From NCBI GenBank assembly GCA_040882845.1, contig JBBEAM010000015.1, positions 233,566-297,565 on the forward strand: DNA of 64,000 nucleotides, given 5' to 3'. Positions 17,940 through 27,042 of the stretch are shown here, one piece after another (position 1 is the stretch's first letter; every line of letters begins with the position of its first letter). Made by a program: the position numbers and the translations under genes. The DNA is from JBBEAM01 sp040882845 (GTDB lineage Bacteria > Pseudomonadota > Alphaproteobacteria > Kiloniellales > DSM-21159). Below the pieces are notes generated by a model that made no database searches, had not been told where the DNA came from, and saw only the letters and a list, made by a program, of their open reading frames with translations.

Positions 17940-18023
17940 CTCCTCCTAAAGTTAAAGAATCCAGGACTTTCTCGCCTCCGGCGCGCTTGACGGCGCTGCA
18001 GCGTTGTGATTAAAACATGATAT

Positions 18024-18044
18024 TGCGAATGAATTGCATTTGCA
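18024..18044 (+). promoter_or_regulatory. Fur-like palindrome upstream of hemP
   Basis: The 21 bases tgcgaat-gaattgc-atttgca have 7-base arms that match as inverted repeats at six of seven positions, in an AT-rich stretch 41 bases before the hemP ATG. This arrangement and composition resemble Fur/Mur boxes of alphaproteobacteria and fit iron control of the heme-uptake operon. Binding is inferred, not shown. Confidence 0.55.
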
Positions 18045-18084
18045 TGATTTTGCACTGTCACTTCGTAAGACGACTCAGGGTTCG

Positions 18085-18288
18085 ATGAATTCACGGCAAA
18101 GATATTCCGGTCCGCAGAGCGATCTGCCGAGCTGCGTGGAGCAAGGCAGCTCCACGACCTCCTCCGGCGAACTGACCGTTTCCTCGCAGAGCGTCATGTC
18201 CGGACGCGCCGAGATCCGCATCGACCACAATGGGGAAGTCTACCGACTCAGGATCACCAACAGCGGCAAGCTGATCCTTACGAAATAG
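18085..18288 (+). CDS. hemP: Hemin uptake protein HemP
   Basis: A 67-residue HemP-family protein. The diagnostic C-terminal half reads GRAEIRIDHNGEVYRLRI, followed by TNSGKLILTK, and the N-terminus is Ser-rich and variable. HemP stands at the head of heme-uptake operons and is proposed to be a small regulator or activator of heme receptor expression. I chose the ATG at 18085; a TTG further upstream lies inside the Fur-like palindrome and would be unlikely. A six-base hairpin (18290-18309) follows the stop before the receptor gene. Confidence 0.85.
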   Translation: MNSRQRYSGPQSDLPSCVEQGSSTTSSGELTVSSQSVMSGRAEIRIDHNGEVYRLRITNSGKLILTK

Positions 18289-18419
18289 CGCGGACCCGCC
18301 GCAGTCCGCATCATCATCCGGGCCCAGCCAGCCACCCAGGCACGCCGCCATCGGCAGCCAGCCAGGCCCCTACGGATGCCGCCTTCTGAGCAGGCGGAGT
18401 CTTATAGGGGAGCAAGACC

Positions 18420-20594
18420 ATGGCACAGGGCTTTACGGCCGCAATTCTGGCTGTCGCAACGTTGGCGACCTTCGTCGCCGGCGCAGCCGCCGAGGAAGAA
18501 CATGAAGTCAGGGCAGCAGCGAAGGAGCAGGTTGCCGCCACGCAGGACGCGGAAGGCAGCGTGTCGCTCGTCGCCGCCAACAGCCTCGAGGGCGCCGCGA
18601 CGATGAACACCATCTCGATCACCGCGACGCGCACCAGCACGGAGGCCTTCGAATTTCCCGGCATGGTTACGGTCATGGGGCGCGACCGCATCGATACCCT
18701 GCAGCCCTCCTCCCCGGACGACATCCTGCGTTTCGTGCCCGGCGTCACCTTCACCGGCGGCCCGCGCCGCACCGGCGAAGTGCCCTCGATCCGCGGCTTC
18801 TCCGGCCAGGACGTGATCGTGATGGTGGACGGCGTGCGGCGGAACTTCGAATCGGGCCATGACGGGCGCTTCTTCATCGATCCCAGCCTGATCAAGGAAG
18901 TCGAGGTCCTGCGCGGCCCCAGCTCCGCGCTCTACGGCAGCGGCGGGCTGGGCGGCGTGATCGAGCTGCGGACCATCGACGCCGCCGACCTGCTGGAGCC
19001 CGGCGAGACCTGGGGCGCCAGAATCGGCGGCGGTTTCCAGTCGGCCAACGACGAGTGGCACAGCGGCCTTACCCTGTTCGGCGCCGACGGCCCCTTCGAT
19101 GCCGTCGCCAGCATCACCTACCGCGACGGCGAGGATATCCGCCTGGGCGACGGCAGCGATCTGATCGCCGACGACGACATCCTCTCCGGCCTGGTCAAGG
19201 GCACCTGGACTCCCGATGAGAACCAGAGCATCAGCCTGTCCTATAGCCGCTATCACGACGACGCCGTGGAGCCGAACAACGGTCAGGGCGGCACCACCGC
19301 CCTCGACGGTCTGGTCGACAAGGAGATTATCGACCAGACGGTCCAGGCCGAATACACCTACTACGATCCAGACATGCCCTGGCTCGACGCCCGCGCCATC
19401 GTCTACTACACCCAGACGGCGGTCGACGAGGAGGTGCTCGACGGCAACGGCGCCAGCCCCCAGGGCGCCAAGCTGGAGCGCGACCTGCGCACCTACGGCA
19501 TATCGCTGCAGAACTCCAGCCACGTCGATCTTGGCGAGAGCCTGAACAGCACCTTCACCTATGGCGTCGACTACTACCGCGACGATCAGAAGGGCCGGGA
19601 CAGCAGCAACGCGCCGTCCTACGACCGCAACGGGGTTCCGACCGCCGAGGCGGATTCCCTGGGCCTGTTTTTTCAGGCGGAGCTCGACTTCATTGATCTT
19701 GGGCCGATTCCCGGCGCATTCACTCTGATCCCCGGCGTGCGCTTCGACTACTACCGGGTGGAAAGCGCGATCGCGGAAACCGCGAAGTACGACGAGGTCT
19801 CGCCGAAGATCGCCGCCAGCTACCGTCCGATGCCCTGGATGATGGTCTTCGGCTCCTACGGCAAGGCCTTCCGCGCGCCGACCTTCAACGAGGCCTATGC
19901 GAGCGGCACCCACTTCGTGATCCCCGGCTTCGGCGTCAACAACTTCGTCGCCAATCCGGATCTCAAGCCGCAGACCACGCGCACCCTGGAATTCGGACTC
20001 GGCTTCGATTTCGAGGACGTGCTGATCGACGACGACAGCTTCACCATCAAGGCCTCGCATTACGAGACCTGGGGCAAGGACTTCATCGACCTGGAGGTGG
20101 TTCAGCCGGGCCCGCCGGCCTGTTTTCCGCCGGCCTGCAACGGCACCACCCAAGCGATCAACGTCGCCGACGCGCGGCTCTGGGGCAACGAAGTCGAGGC
20201 GGTCTACGACAACCGGCGCTTCCGCCTGTCCTTCGGCTACGCCGACATCGACGGCGAGGACAAGGATACCGGGGAGCCCCTGGGCGTGCTCTTCCCGACC
20301 ACGGTGACCCTGGACGGCGCAGTCAAGTTCCCGGAATTCGACAGCCTGGTTGGACTGCGCGGGATCTTCGCCGGGCATTTCGACAACACCTCGGATCCCG
20401 CCGAGGAGCGTCAGTCCTACGAGACCTACGACATCTACGCCGCTTGGGCGCCCAGCGACGGTCCGCTGCAAGGCCTGCGCGTCGACCTCGGCGTCGATAA
20501 CGTTTTCGACGAGGAATACTCCCGCGTCTACACCGGCGCCCTGGAACAGGGGCGCAACTGGAAGGCCGCGGTGAGCTACACCCTCGCCTACTAA
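18420..20594 (+). CDS. hmuR: TonB-dependent heme/hemoglobin receptor
   Basis: A 724-residue outer-membrane receptor with a signal peptide of about 24 residues (ending AGAAA). A TonB box-like NTISITATRT is at about 61-70. The plug domain follows, with GEVPSIRGFSGQDVIVMVDGVR, and then the 22-strand barrel. The FRAP (in KAFRAPTFNEAY) and NPDL boxes, which in HmuR/HemR-type receptors lie near heme-binding histidines, are present. The protein ends in an aromatic-rich strand closing in TLAY. It is the first structural gene of the hmuSTUV operon and brings heme across the outer membrane with TonB-ExbBD energy. Confidence 0.9.
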   Translation: MAQGFTAAILAVATLATFVAGAAAEEEHEVRAAAKEQVAATQDAEGSVSLVAANSLEGAATMNTISITATRTSTEAFEFPGMVTVMGRDRIDTLQPSSPDDILRFVPGVTFTGGPRRTGEVPSIRGFSGQDVIVMVDGVRRNFESGHDGRFFIDPSLIKEVEVLRGPSSALYGSGGLGGVIELRTIDAADLLEPGETWGARIGGGFQSANDEWHSGLTLFGADGPFDAVASITYRDGEDIRLGDGSDLIADDDILSGLVKGTWTPDENQSISLSYSRYHDDAVEPNNGQGGTTALDGLVDKEIIDQTVQAEYTYYDPDMPWLDARAIVYYTQTAVDEEVLDGNGASPQGAKLERDLRTYGISLQNSSHVDLGESLNSTFTYGVDYYRDDQKGRDSSNAPSYDRNGVPTAEADSLGLFFQAELDFIDLGPIPGAFTLIPGVRFDYYRVESAIAETAKYDEVSPKIAASYRPMPWMMVFGSYGKAFRAPTFNEAYASGTHFVIPGFGVNNFVANPDLKPQTTRTLEFGLGFDFEDVLIDDDSFTIKASHYETWGKDFIDLEVVQPGPPACFPPACNGTTQAINVADARLWGNEVEAVYDNRRFRLSFGYADIDGEDKDTGEPLGVLFPTTVTLDGAVKFPEFDSLVGLRGIFAGHFDNTSDPAEERQSYETYDIYAAWAPSDGPLQGLRVDLGVDNVFDEEYSRVYTGALEQGRNWKAAVSYTLAY

Positions 20595-20615
20595 TCAAAG
20601 AAAGGAACTCAGCCC

Positions 20616-21695
20616 ATGGCCACGGTCAGTGAAGCCCCAACCAGTCTCCAGGATCCCGCCGCCCTGCTCGCCGCCCTGCAGCGCCTCCGCCGGGGCGAGC
20701 CGGGCCTGCGGATCCGCGACGCGGCGGCCCGTCTCGGGGTCAGCGAGGCCGAGCTGGTCGCCGCCCGCTGCGGCGACACGGCGGTCCGTCTCGATGCCGA
20801 CTGGGGGGCGCTGATCAAGGAGCTGCCGGAGCTCGGCCGGGTCATGGCGCTGACCCGCAACGAATCGGCGGTGCACGAGAAGGTCGGCGAGTACGGCAAG
20901 GTCTCGGTGATGAAGTCCATGGGCCTGGTGCTCAACGAGGAGATCGACCTGCGGATCTTCCTGTGGCGCTGGCACCACGGATTCGCGGTGACCGAGGACG
21001 TGCGTTCCGGCACCCGCCGCTCGCTGCAGTTCTTCGACTGCGACGGCACCGCGATCCACAAGATCTACCTGCGCGACGACAGCAACTGGCAGGCCTACGA
21101 AGCGCTGATCGAACGCCATCGCGCCGCCGACCAGTCGGCCGGGCTGAAGGTCAAGGCCAAGCCCGAGGCGGCGGCCGCGCGTCCGGACGCGGAGATCGAC
21201 CGCGCCGCGCTGCGGGCCCGCTGGGAAACGCTGAACGACGTCCACGATTTCCACGGCATGCTGCAGGACCTGGGGGTTGAGCGGCAGCAGGCCTTCCGCC
21301 TGGTCGGCGAGGACTTCGCCTGGCCGCTCGACAACGCGGCGCTGGTCCAGACCCTGGAAAGCGCGCGCGACCGCGGGATCGAGATCATGGTCTTCGTCGG
21401 CAGCCCGGGGGTGATCCAGATTCACAGCGGGCCGGTGCAGAACCTGAAGGCCATGGGCCCCTGGTTCAACGTCCTCGACCCGGGCTTTAACCTGCACCTG
21501 CGGCTCGACCAGGTCGCCGCCAGCTGGGCGGTGCGCAAGCCGCAGAGCGACAGCCTGGTGACCTCGCTGGAGCTTTTCGACGCGGCGGGCAACATCATCG
21601 CAACGCTGTTCGGCAAGCGCAAACCCGGCCAGATGGAGCTGGAGTCCTGGCGGTCTCTAATCGACGAACTGCCCCGCGCGGAGGCGCCGGCGTGA
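20616..21695 (+). CDS. hmuS: Hemin-degrading/heme-trafficking factor HmuS
   Basis: A 359-residue cytoplasmic protein of the HemS/HmuS/ShuS family, built of two tandem similar halves (about 20-175 and 195-350). Family blocks are LGRVMALTRNESAVHEKVGEYGKV, in which the His is a candidate heme ligand, and SVMKSMGLVLNEEIDLRIFLWRW; the second half has VFVGSPGVIQIHSGPVQNL. It accepts heme from HmuTUV and stores or degrades it, releasing iron. It lies 21 bases after the receptor and overlaps hmuT by GTGA, so it belongs to one operon. Confidence 0.92.
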   Translation: MATVSEAPTSLQDPAALLAALQRLRRGEPGLRIRDAAARLGVSEAELVAARCGDTAVRLDADWGALIKELPELGRVMALTRNESAVHEKVGEYGKVSVMKSMGLVLNEEIDLRIFLWRWHHGFAVTEDVRSGTRRSLQFFDCDGTAIHKIYLRDDSNWQAYEALIERHRAADQSAGLKVKAKPEAAAARPDAEIDRAALRARWETLNDVHDFHGMLQDLGVERQQAFRLVGEDFAWPLDNAALVQTLESARDRGIEIMVFVGSPGVIQIHSGPVQNLKAMGPWFNVLDPGFNLHLRLDQVAASWAVRKPQSDSLVTSLELFDAAGNIIATLFGKRKPGQMELESWRSLIDELPRAEAPA

Positions 21696-22582
21696 AAGCT
21701 CCCCTTCTGACCGGTCTCGCTCTGCTGCTCGCGCTGGCTCTGCCCGGCCGCGCCGAAGCGGAGGCCGAGCGCATCGCCTCGATCGGGGGGTCGGTCACCG
21801 AGATCGTCTACGCCCTCGGCCAGCAAGAGCGGATCGTCGCGGTCGACGCCACCAGCCTCTATCCGCCAGCCGCGCGCAGCCATCCCGATGTCGGCTATCT
21901 CCGCGCGCTCTCCGCCGAGCCGATCCTGGCGACCGCACCGGATCTGATCCTGACCGAGGCCGACGCCGGACCGCCCCAGGTGCTGGAGCAGCTGCGCCAG
22001 TCGGGCATCGCCGTGATCGCCGTCCCCGACGAGTCCAGCCTGGCCGGCGTTGCCGGGAAGGTTCGCGCGGTCGCCGCGGCCCTGGGAAGCGTCGCAGCGG
22101 GCGAGTCCCTGATCGCGGAGATCGAGCGGCAGGCCGGCGAGCTGGCGGCGCAGATCGCAACCGCGCCGACCCGCCCCCGGGTGCTGTTCCTGCTTTCCGC
22201 CGGACGCGGCGCGCCGCTGGCCGCCGGGCGCGGCACCTCCGCTGAAGCGATCATCGAGCTGGCGGGCGGAGAGAACGCCATTTCTGGCTTCGAAGGCTAT
22301 AAACCGCTGTCGCCGGAATCCGCTATCGCTGCGGCACCCGAGGTCGTTCTGACCACGACCCGCACCCTGGAGGGCCTGGGCGGCGCGCAGGCACTGCTCT
22401 CCCTGCCGGCGCTGGCGGCAACCCCGGCCGCGCGGGACGGCAGGCTGCTGGCCCTCGACGGCCTGCTGCTGCTCGGCTTCGGCCCGCGCACGCCAGAGGC
22501 GATGCGCGCCCTAGCCACGGCGCTGCACCCCGAACTGCATCTGGAGCAGGCCGCAAAAAACCAACCGGCAAGCGGAGACTAG
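21692..22582 (+). CDS. hmuT: Heme ABC transporter periplasmic binding protein HmuT
   Basis: A 296-residue class-III (BtuF/HmuT-type) substrate-binding protein with a signal peptide of about 22 residues (ending GRAEA). Two Rossmann-like lobes are joined by a long helix. Characteristic segments are RIASIGGSVTEIVYALGQ, RIVAVDATSLYPPAA (with a candidate heme-ligand Tyr) and GFEGYKPLSPESAIAAAPEVVL. The GTG start overlaps the hmuS stop. It delivers periplasmic heme to HmuUV. Confidence 0.92.
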   Translation: MKAPLLTGLALLLALALPGRAEAEAERIASIGGSVTEIVYALGQQERIVAVDATSLYPPAARSHPDVGYLRALSAEPILATAPDLILTEADAGPPQVLEQLRQSGIAVIAVPDESSLAGVAGKVRAVAAALGSVAAGESLIAEIERQAGELAAQIATAPTRPRVLFLLSAGRGAPLAAGRGTSAEAIIELAGGENAISGFEGYKPLSPESAIAAAPEVVLTTTRTLEGLGGAQALLSLPALAATPAARDGRLLALDGLLLLGFGPRTPEAMRALATALHPELHLEQAAKNQPASGD

Positions 22583-22583
22583 C

Positions 22584-23681
22584 GTGACCGCCGCCGACGG
22601 CGACGCCGGAGCGATGCCCGCCCGCCGCGGGCCACGCCGCCTGCCCGCGAAACAGGGCCTGATCGCCCTGGGCGCAAGCATGCTGGTGCTCGCGCTGCTT
22701 TCGATCGGCTGGGGGGCGGTTTCCGTGCCGCTCGGCGAGATCCTCTCCATCCTGGCCAGCACGCTCGGCCTCGGCGGAGACAGCGACGTCAGTATTCAGC
22801 ACCAGGCCATCGTCACGGCGATCCGCCTGCCCCGGGTGATCGCCTGCCTTGCCATCGGCGCCGCCCTGGCGGTCGCCGGCGCAGCCATGCAGGGGCTGTT
22901 CCGCAATCCCCTGGCCGATCCGGGGCTGGTCGGGGTATCCAACGGCGCTGCCCTCGCGGCGGTCGTGGCCATCGTGCTGGGCCCAGCGCTGATCGGCGAT
23001 CTGCCGGCCGAGCTGCGCCCCTACATCACCGCCCTGGCCGCTTTCGGCGGCGGCATCGTCGCCACATGGCTGGTCTATCGGATCGGAACGCGCGGCGGGC
23101 AGACCGACGTCGCCACCATGCTGCTCGCCGGCATCGCGCTCAACGCCATCGGCGGCGCGGCGATGGGCGGGCTGGTTTTCATCAGCGACGACCAGCAACT
23201 GCGCGACCTGACCTTCTGGATGATGGGCAGCCTGGCCGGGATCACCTGGACGCCGCTGCTGATCTGCCTGCCGCTGATCCTCCTGGCGATTGGCGCGATC
23301 CTGTTCTACGCCAAGGCGCTCAACGCCCTGCTGCTCGGCGAGGCCGAGGCTTTTCATCTCGGCATCCCGGTGGAGCGGGCCAAGACCGTCCTGATCGCAG
23401 CGGTCGCCCTGGCGGTCGGCGCGGCGGTGGCGATCTCCGGGATCATCGGCTTCGTCGGCCTGGTGGTGCCGCATATCCTGCGCCTGGTGATCGGGCCGGA
23501 TCACCGCTGGCTGATTCCCGGCAGCGCCCTGCTCGGCGCCGTCCTGCTGCTGCTCGCCGACAATCTGGCGCGCACTGTCGTGGTGCCGGCAGAGGTGCCG
23601 ATCGGCGTGGTCACCTCCCTGGTCGGCGGGCCCTTCTTTCTCTGGCTGCTGCTGCGCCGGCGCATCGGCTTCGGCGGCTGA
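22584..23681 (+). CDS. hmuU: Heme ABC transporter permease HmuU
   Basis: A 365-residue FecCD/BtuC-type permease with about ten transmembrane helices. Family motifs are RLPRVIACLAIGAALAVAGAAMQG, RNPLADPGLVGVSNGAALA, GIIGFVGLVVPHILRLVIGPDHR and a final VPIGVVTSLVGGPFFLWLL. A GTG start one base after the hmuT stop, with the ATPase gene overlapping at the end, places it in the middle of the heme operon. Confidence 0.94.
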   Translation: MTAADGDAGAMPARRGPRRLPAKQGLIALGASMLVLALLSIGWGAVSVPLGEILSILASTLGLGGDSDVSIQHQAIVTAIRLPRVIACLAIGAALAVAGAAMQGLFRNPLADPGLVGVSNGAALAAVVAIVLGPALIGDLPAELRPYITALAAFGGGIVATWLVYRIGTRGGQTDVATMLLAGIALNAIGGAAMGGLVFISDDQQLRDLTFWMMGSLAGITWTPLLICLPLILLAIGAILFYAKALNALLLGEAEAFHLGIPVERAKTVLIAAVALAVGAAVAISGIIGFVGLVVPHILRLVIGPDHRWLIPGSALLGAVLLLLADNLARTVVVPAEVPIGVVTSLVGGPFFLWLLLRRRIGFGG

Positions 23682-24502
23682 TGCTGGAAGCGACCGACAT
23701 CCATCATGCCTTCGGCCCGCAGCCGGTGCTCGCGGGCGCCACGCTGCGGGTCGCGCCAGGAGAGGTGCATGCCCTGCTCGGTCCCAACGGCGCCGGCAAG
23801 TCCACCCTGCTGAAGATCCTGGCCGGCGAGCTGACGCCGCAAAGCGGCGCGGTGCGGATGGGCGGCCGGCCCCTCGCCGACTGGCATCCCTTGGCGGCGG
23901 CGTGGCGGCGCGCCGTGGTTCCGCAGTTCACCAGCATCACCTTCCCCTTCACCGCCGCCGAGGTGGTCGCGCTCGGCCGGGCGCCGCACAGCCGCCGCGG
24001 CGCCGAGCAGATCGGCCGGCTGGCCCTGGCCGCCGCCGGGGCGGGGCATCTCGCCAAGGCGCTGTTTCCGACGCTGTCCGGCGGCGAACGGCAGCGGGTC
24101 GCGCTGGCCCGCGGCCTGGCGCAGATCTGGGAAGCTCCGCCGGACGGCGGGCCCCGCTACCTGCTGCTCGACGAACCGACCGCCAGCCTGGACCTGGCGC
24201 ATCAGCACGCGATTCTCGCCCTGGCGCGAGACTGGGCGGCAGAGGGCGTCGCCGTGGCGGTGGTGCTTCACGACCTCAATCTGGCCGCCGCCTATGCCGA
24301 CCGCATCACCCTGCTGCATTGCGGCCAAATCCGCGCCAGCGGCAGCCCCGACGCGGTGCTGCAGCCGGAGCTGATCTCCGAGGTCTACGGCATCGCCGTG
24401 ACCCGGGCGCCGCATCCCGACAGCGGCCTGCCGGTCGTTCTGGCCCGGCCTAGAATGACCGCCGAAACCGAGCCCCAAGCAAGCTGGAGACAGAGCCCAT
24501 GA
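23681..24502 (+). CDS. hmuV: Heme ABC transporter ATP-binding protein HmuV
   Basis: A 273-residue ABC ATPase with Walker A GPNGAGKST (residues 36-44), a Q-loop in RRAVVPQFTS, signature LSGGERQRVALARGL, Walker B YLLLDEPTASLD and the switch His in VLHDLNLAAAYADR. The PFTAAEVVALGRAPH segment is typical of heme and siderophore importers. The ATG shares one base with the hmuU stop. Confidence 0.94.
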   Translation: MLEATDIHHAFGPQPVLAGATLRVAPGEVHALLGPNGAGKSTLLKILAGELTPQSGAVRMGGRPLADWHPLAAAWRRAVVPQFTSITFPFTAAEVVALGRAPHSRRGAEQIGRLALAAAGAGHLAKALFPTLSGGERQRVALARGLAQIWEAPPDGGPRYLLLDEPTASLDLAHQHAILALARDWAAEGVAVAVVLHDLNLAAAYADRITLLHCGQIRASGSPDAVLQPELISEVYGIAVTRAPHPDSGLPVVLARPRMTAETEPQASWRQSP

Positions 24503-24870
24503 TCGACTGCGCGCCTCCGATCCCGATTCTGCGCATCTTCGACGAGGAGAAGGCCAAGGCCTTCTACTGCGATTTCCTCGGCTTCGCGCTCGACTGGGAG
24601 CATCGTTTCGCCGCGGGCATGCCGCTCTACTGCCAGGTCCGCCAGGGCCGCTGCCGGCTGCATCTCAGCGAGCACCATGGCGACGCCACGCCGGGCAGCG
24701 CCCTGCGCATCGAGATCGGCGACGTGAAGGCCTTCGCCGCCACCCTGCGCGGCAAGAACTACGGCAACGCCCGCCCGGGCACGCTCGACCAGCCCTGGGG
24801 ATTCCGCGAGTGCGCCATCGCCGACCCCTTCGGCAATCGTTTGATTTTCTGCCAGCGCCTCGAGAGTTAG
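24499..24870 (+). CDS. Glyoxalase/bleomycin-resistance superfamily (VOC) protein
   Basis: A 123-residue single vicinal-oxygen-chelate domain. It has AKAFYCDFLGFALDWEHRF at the N-terminus and GFRECAIADPFGNRLIFCQRL at the end, the hallmark of glyoxalase/bleomycin-binding proteins. Family members bind metals or drugs or act as dioxygenases or isomerases, and no substrate can be named. Its ATG overlaps the hmuV stop (ATGA), so it is co-transcribed with heme uptake, although a functional link is unproven. Confidence 0.85.
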   Translation: MIDCAPPIPILRIFDEEKAKAFYCDFLGFALDWEHRFAAGMPLYCQVRQGRCRLHLSEHHGDATPGSALRIEIGDVKAFAATLRGKNYGNARPGTLDQPWGFRECAIADPFGNRLIFCQRLES

Positions 24871-25007
24871 CCGCCTAAGCCGCTATCGCTCAAGGGAACT
24901 TGAAGACGATGGGAAGCGTTCAGGCAAGAGCGGGCGGGATTTGCGGTGCCGTCAGGCGCGCGCCTATTCTTCCCGCGCGAGAGATACCCGGATCGAGGAC
25001 TGCGCCG

Positions 25008-25625
25008 ATGACGCAGCGGAATGAGGCACCGCAGAAGAACGATGGCGAGGAGCATTCCCTGTCCGCCGTGCTGGACCGCCTCAAGCAGGCGGGCGATGGC
25101 GACGGCGAGGTCGGCGTCAACGACGTGCTCGACATCTTCTCCGACCGCTCCCTCGGCGTGCTGCTCAGCCTGTTCGGACTGCTCGCGGCGATTCCCGTGA
25201 TCGGCGCGATTCCCGGGATGTCGATCCTGACCGGGACGCTGATCCTGCTGGCCATCGCGCGCTCCACCTTCGGACGCGGGGCGCTGCACCTGCCCGCTGC
25301 GCTGGATGCCAAGAAGATCGATCGCGGAAAATTTCAAGCCGCGATCGACAAGACACGCCCGGTTGTCGAGAAGATCGACAAGGTGCTGAAGCCTCGTGTC
25401 CTGTATATCGTCGAGGGGCGTGGCCAGCGTCTCCTGCTCAGCCTCGCAGCGGCTCTGCTTGCAATCTCCATGTATCCTTTGGCGCTGGTGCCCTGGGGCG
25501 TGCAGGCGCCGGCCGCCGGGATCGTCGCCTTCGGCCTGGCGCTGATGGCGCGAGACGGGCTCTTCGCAGCCTTCGGCTACGCGCTCGCCGGGCTAACGCT
25601 CTATCTTGTCTTAGTTTTCGTATAG
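25008..25625 (+). CDS. exoD: ExoD family membrane protein
   Basis: A 205-residue inner-membrane protein of the ExoD family, named from a Sinorhizobium gene needed for normal exopolysaccharide and alkali tolerance. An N-terminal cytoplasmic region (1-45) contains a Ser/Asp-rich helix. The paired-helix block is LGVLLSLFGLLAAIPVIGAIPG, read across residues 59-80, and two more hydrophobic segments lie at about 140-160 and 185-205. The mechanism is unknown. I chose the ATG at 25008; an earlier start at 24900 would add 36 residues unlike the family. Confidence 0.82.
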   Translation: MTQRNEAPQKNDGEEHSLSAVLDRLKQAGDGDGEVGVNDVLDIFSDRSLGVLLSLFGLLAAIPVIGAIPGMSILTGTLILLAIARSTFGRGALHLPAALDAKKIDRGKFQAAIDKTRPVVEKIDKVLKPRVLYIVEGRGQRLLLSLAAALLAISMYPLALVPWGVQAPAAGIVAFGLALMARDGLFAAFGYALAGLTLYLVLVFV

Positions 25626-25693
25626 AATTCCAACCCGTTGACCGTCAGGTTGCCCCCAGATAATCGAAATCCAGAGGCGTACAAGCGAACTTT

Positions 25694-26848
25694 ATGGAAC
25701 AGTGTGGGTTAGATATCTGCAGGCGCAGTCAGGTTCACCGAACGGAGGATATCGCGATTTTCGACAACTCCGGTCGTCTAGAGCCCGCAGCGCTTGGCGC
25801 GCGCAGCCGCGCCTTTGGGCAACGCGGCCTTTTCGCCATGATCGGCCTTTTCGCCCTAGCCATGGGCTCTCTCTGCGCCACCCCGGCGCTGGCCCAGCAG
25901 AGCCAGGAAGAACTCGAGGAGGCCGAGGAGAACCGCGAGCACGGCACCTTCAGTCTGATCTTCGAAAACGACATCTTCGCCAATACCGACCGCAACTACA
26001 CCAACGGCATTCGGGCCGAGTGGCTGTCCACCCCGATGGACATTCCGGAGTGGGTGACGGACGCGGCGCGCGCCTTTCCGCTGTTTCCCGATGACGGCAT
26101 CTTTCGCGCCAGCTACGCCATCGGGCAAAGCATGTACACGCCCAAGGACATCACACGGGAGAACCCCTCGCGCGACGACCGCCCCTATGCCGGCTGGCTC
26201 TATGGCGCGATCGGCCTGATCGCCGAGAACGGCCAGCGGCTCGATCAGATCGAGCTGACTCTGGGCATCGTCGGTCCGGCTTCCGGCGCGGCCCAGACCC
26301 AGAAAGCGGTCCACAAGATCATCGACTCGCCCGATCCCAAGGGCTGGGACAGCCAGTTGAAGAACGAGCCGGGTGTGATCCTCACCTACCAGCGCAGCTG
26401 GCGGGGCTTCATCTCGCGCACTTCCTCCGGCTACGGCTTCGACCTGACGCCGCACGCCGGCGGCGCGCTCGGCAACGTCTATACCTATGCTAATGCCGGG
26501 GCGACCCTGCGGCTGGGCAAGAACCTGCTGCTCGACTATGGGCCGCCGCGAATCAAGCCGAGCATCTCCGGCTCGGGCTTCTTCGTGCCCTATGACGGCA
26601 CCAGCTGGTACTTCTTCGCAGGCGTCGAGGGCCGCGCCGTGGCGCGCAACATCTTCCTCGACGGCAACAGCTTCCGCGACAGCCGCAGCGTCGACCGCAA
26701 TATCTTCGTCGGCGACGTGCAGTTCGGCTTCGCGTTGACGGTGCAGAACGTGCGCGTCAGCTACACTCATGTCTTCCGCACGCCGGAGTTCGACGGTCAG
26801 GACGACCGCGACGGCTTCGGCGCGCTCAGCCTCTCCATCAGGTATTAG
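25694..26848 (+). CDS. lpxR: LpxR-type lipid A deacylase (outer membrane)
   Basis: A 384-residue precursor of an outer-membrane beta-barrel of the LpxR/DUF2219 family, which removes the 3'-acyloxyacyl group of lipid A. The signal peptide lies internally, at about residues 47-67 (GLFALAMGSLCATPALAQ), so the real start may be a later codon, such as the ATG at 25838. Active-site candidates are the Asn-Asp pair in FENDIFANTDRNYTNG near residue 90, the following Thr, and the His in KAVHKIIDSP with a downstream Glu. The barrel ends in an aromatic-terminated strand (LSIRY). A long hairpin overlaps the stop codon. Confidence 0.82.
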   Translation: MEQCGLDICRRSQVHRTEDIAIFDNSGRLEPAALGARSRAFGQRGLFAMIGLFALAMGSLCATPALAQQSQEELEEAEENREHGTFSLIFENDIFANTDRNYTNGIRAEWLSTPMDIPEWVTDAARAFPLFPDDGIFRASYAIGQSMYTPKDITRENPSRDDRPYAGWLYGAIGLIAENGQRLDQIELTLGIVGPASGAAQTQKAVHKIIDSPDPKGWDSQLKNEPGVILTYQRSWRGFISRTSSGYGFDLTPHAGGALGNVYTYANAGATLRLGKNLLLDYGPPRIKPSISGSGFFVPYDGTSWYFFAGVEGRAVARNIFLDGNSFRDSRSVDRNIFVGDVQFGFALTVQNVRVSYTHVFRTPEFDGQDDRDGFGALSLSIRY

Positions 26849-26898
26849 AGCCTGATCGGATCACACTGAAACCGTGCGATCCGTGAATCAGCCTCTAA
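26845..26898. repeat. Long imperfect palindrome at the lpxR stop codon
   Basis: The left arm (26845-26866, ttagagcctgatcggatcac and two more bases) pairs with the right arm (26874-26898) around a seven-base loop. There is one mismatch near the base, a three-base bulge and one mismatch near the loop. It includes the lpxR TAG. There is no T-run, so it may be a repetitive extragenic palindrome or an mRNA-stabilising or factor-independent end rather than a classical terminator. A shorter dyad (gcctga-gtc-aggc) follows at about 26913-26927. Confidence 0.7.
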
Positions 26899-27042
26899 CG
26901 CGATGTCATAGAGCCTGAGTCAGGCCTTAGATCGATCCGATCCAAGGCGTGAAATACAAAACGGCGCTTCCTGGATTTCAATCTTGAGGCCGTGCGGGTA
27001 TGAAGTCTCACTCCAGATCCGCCTCTTAGCATCGGGAACAGC

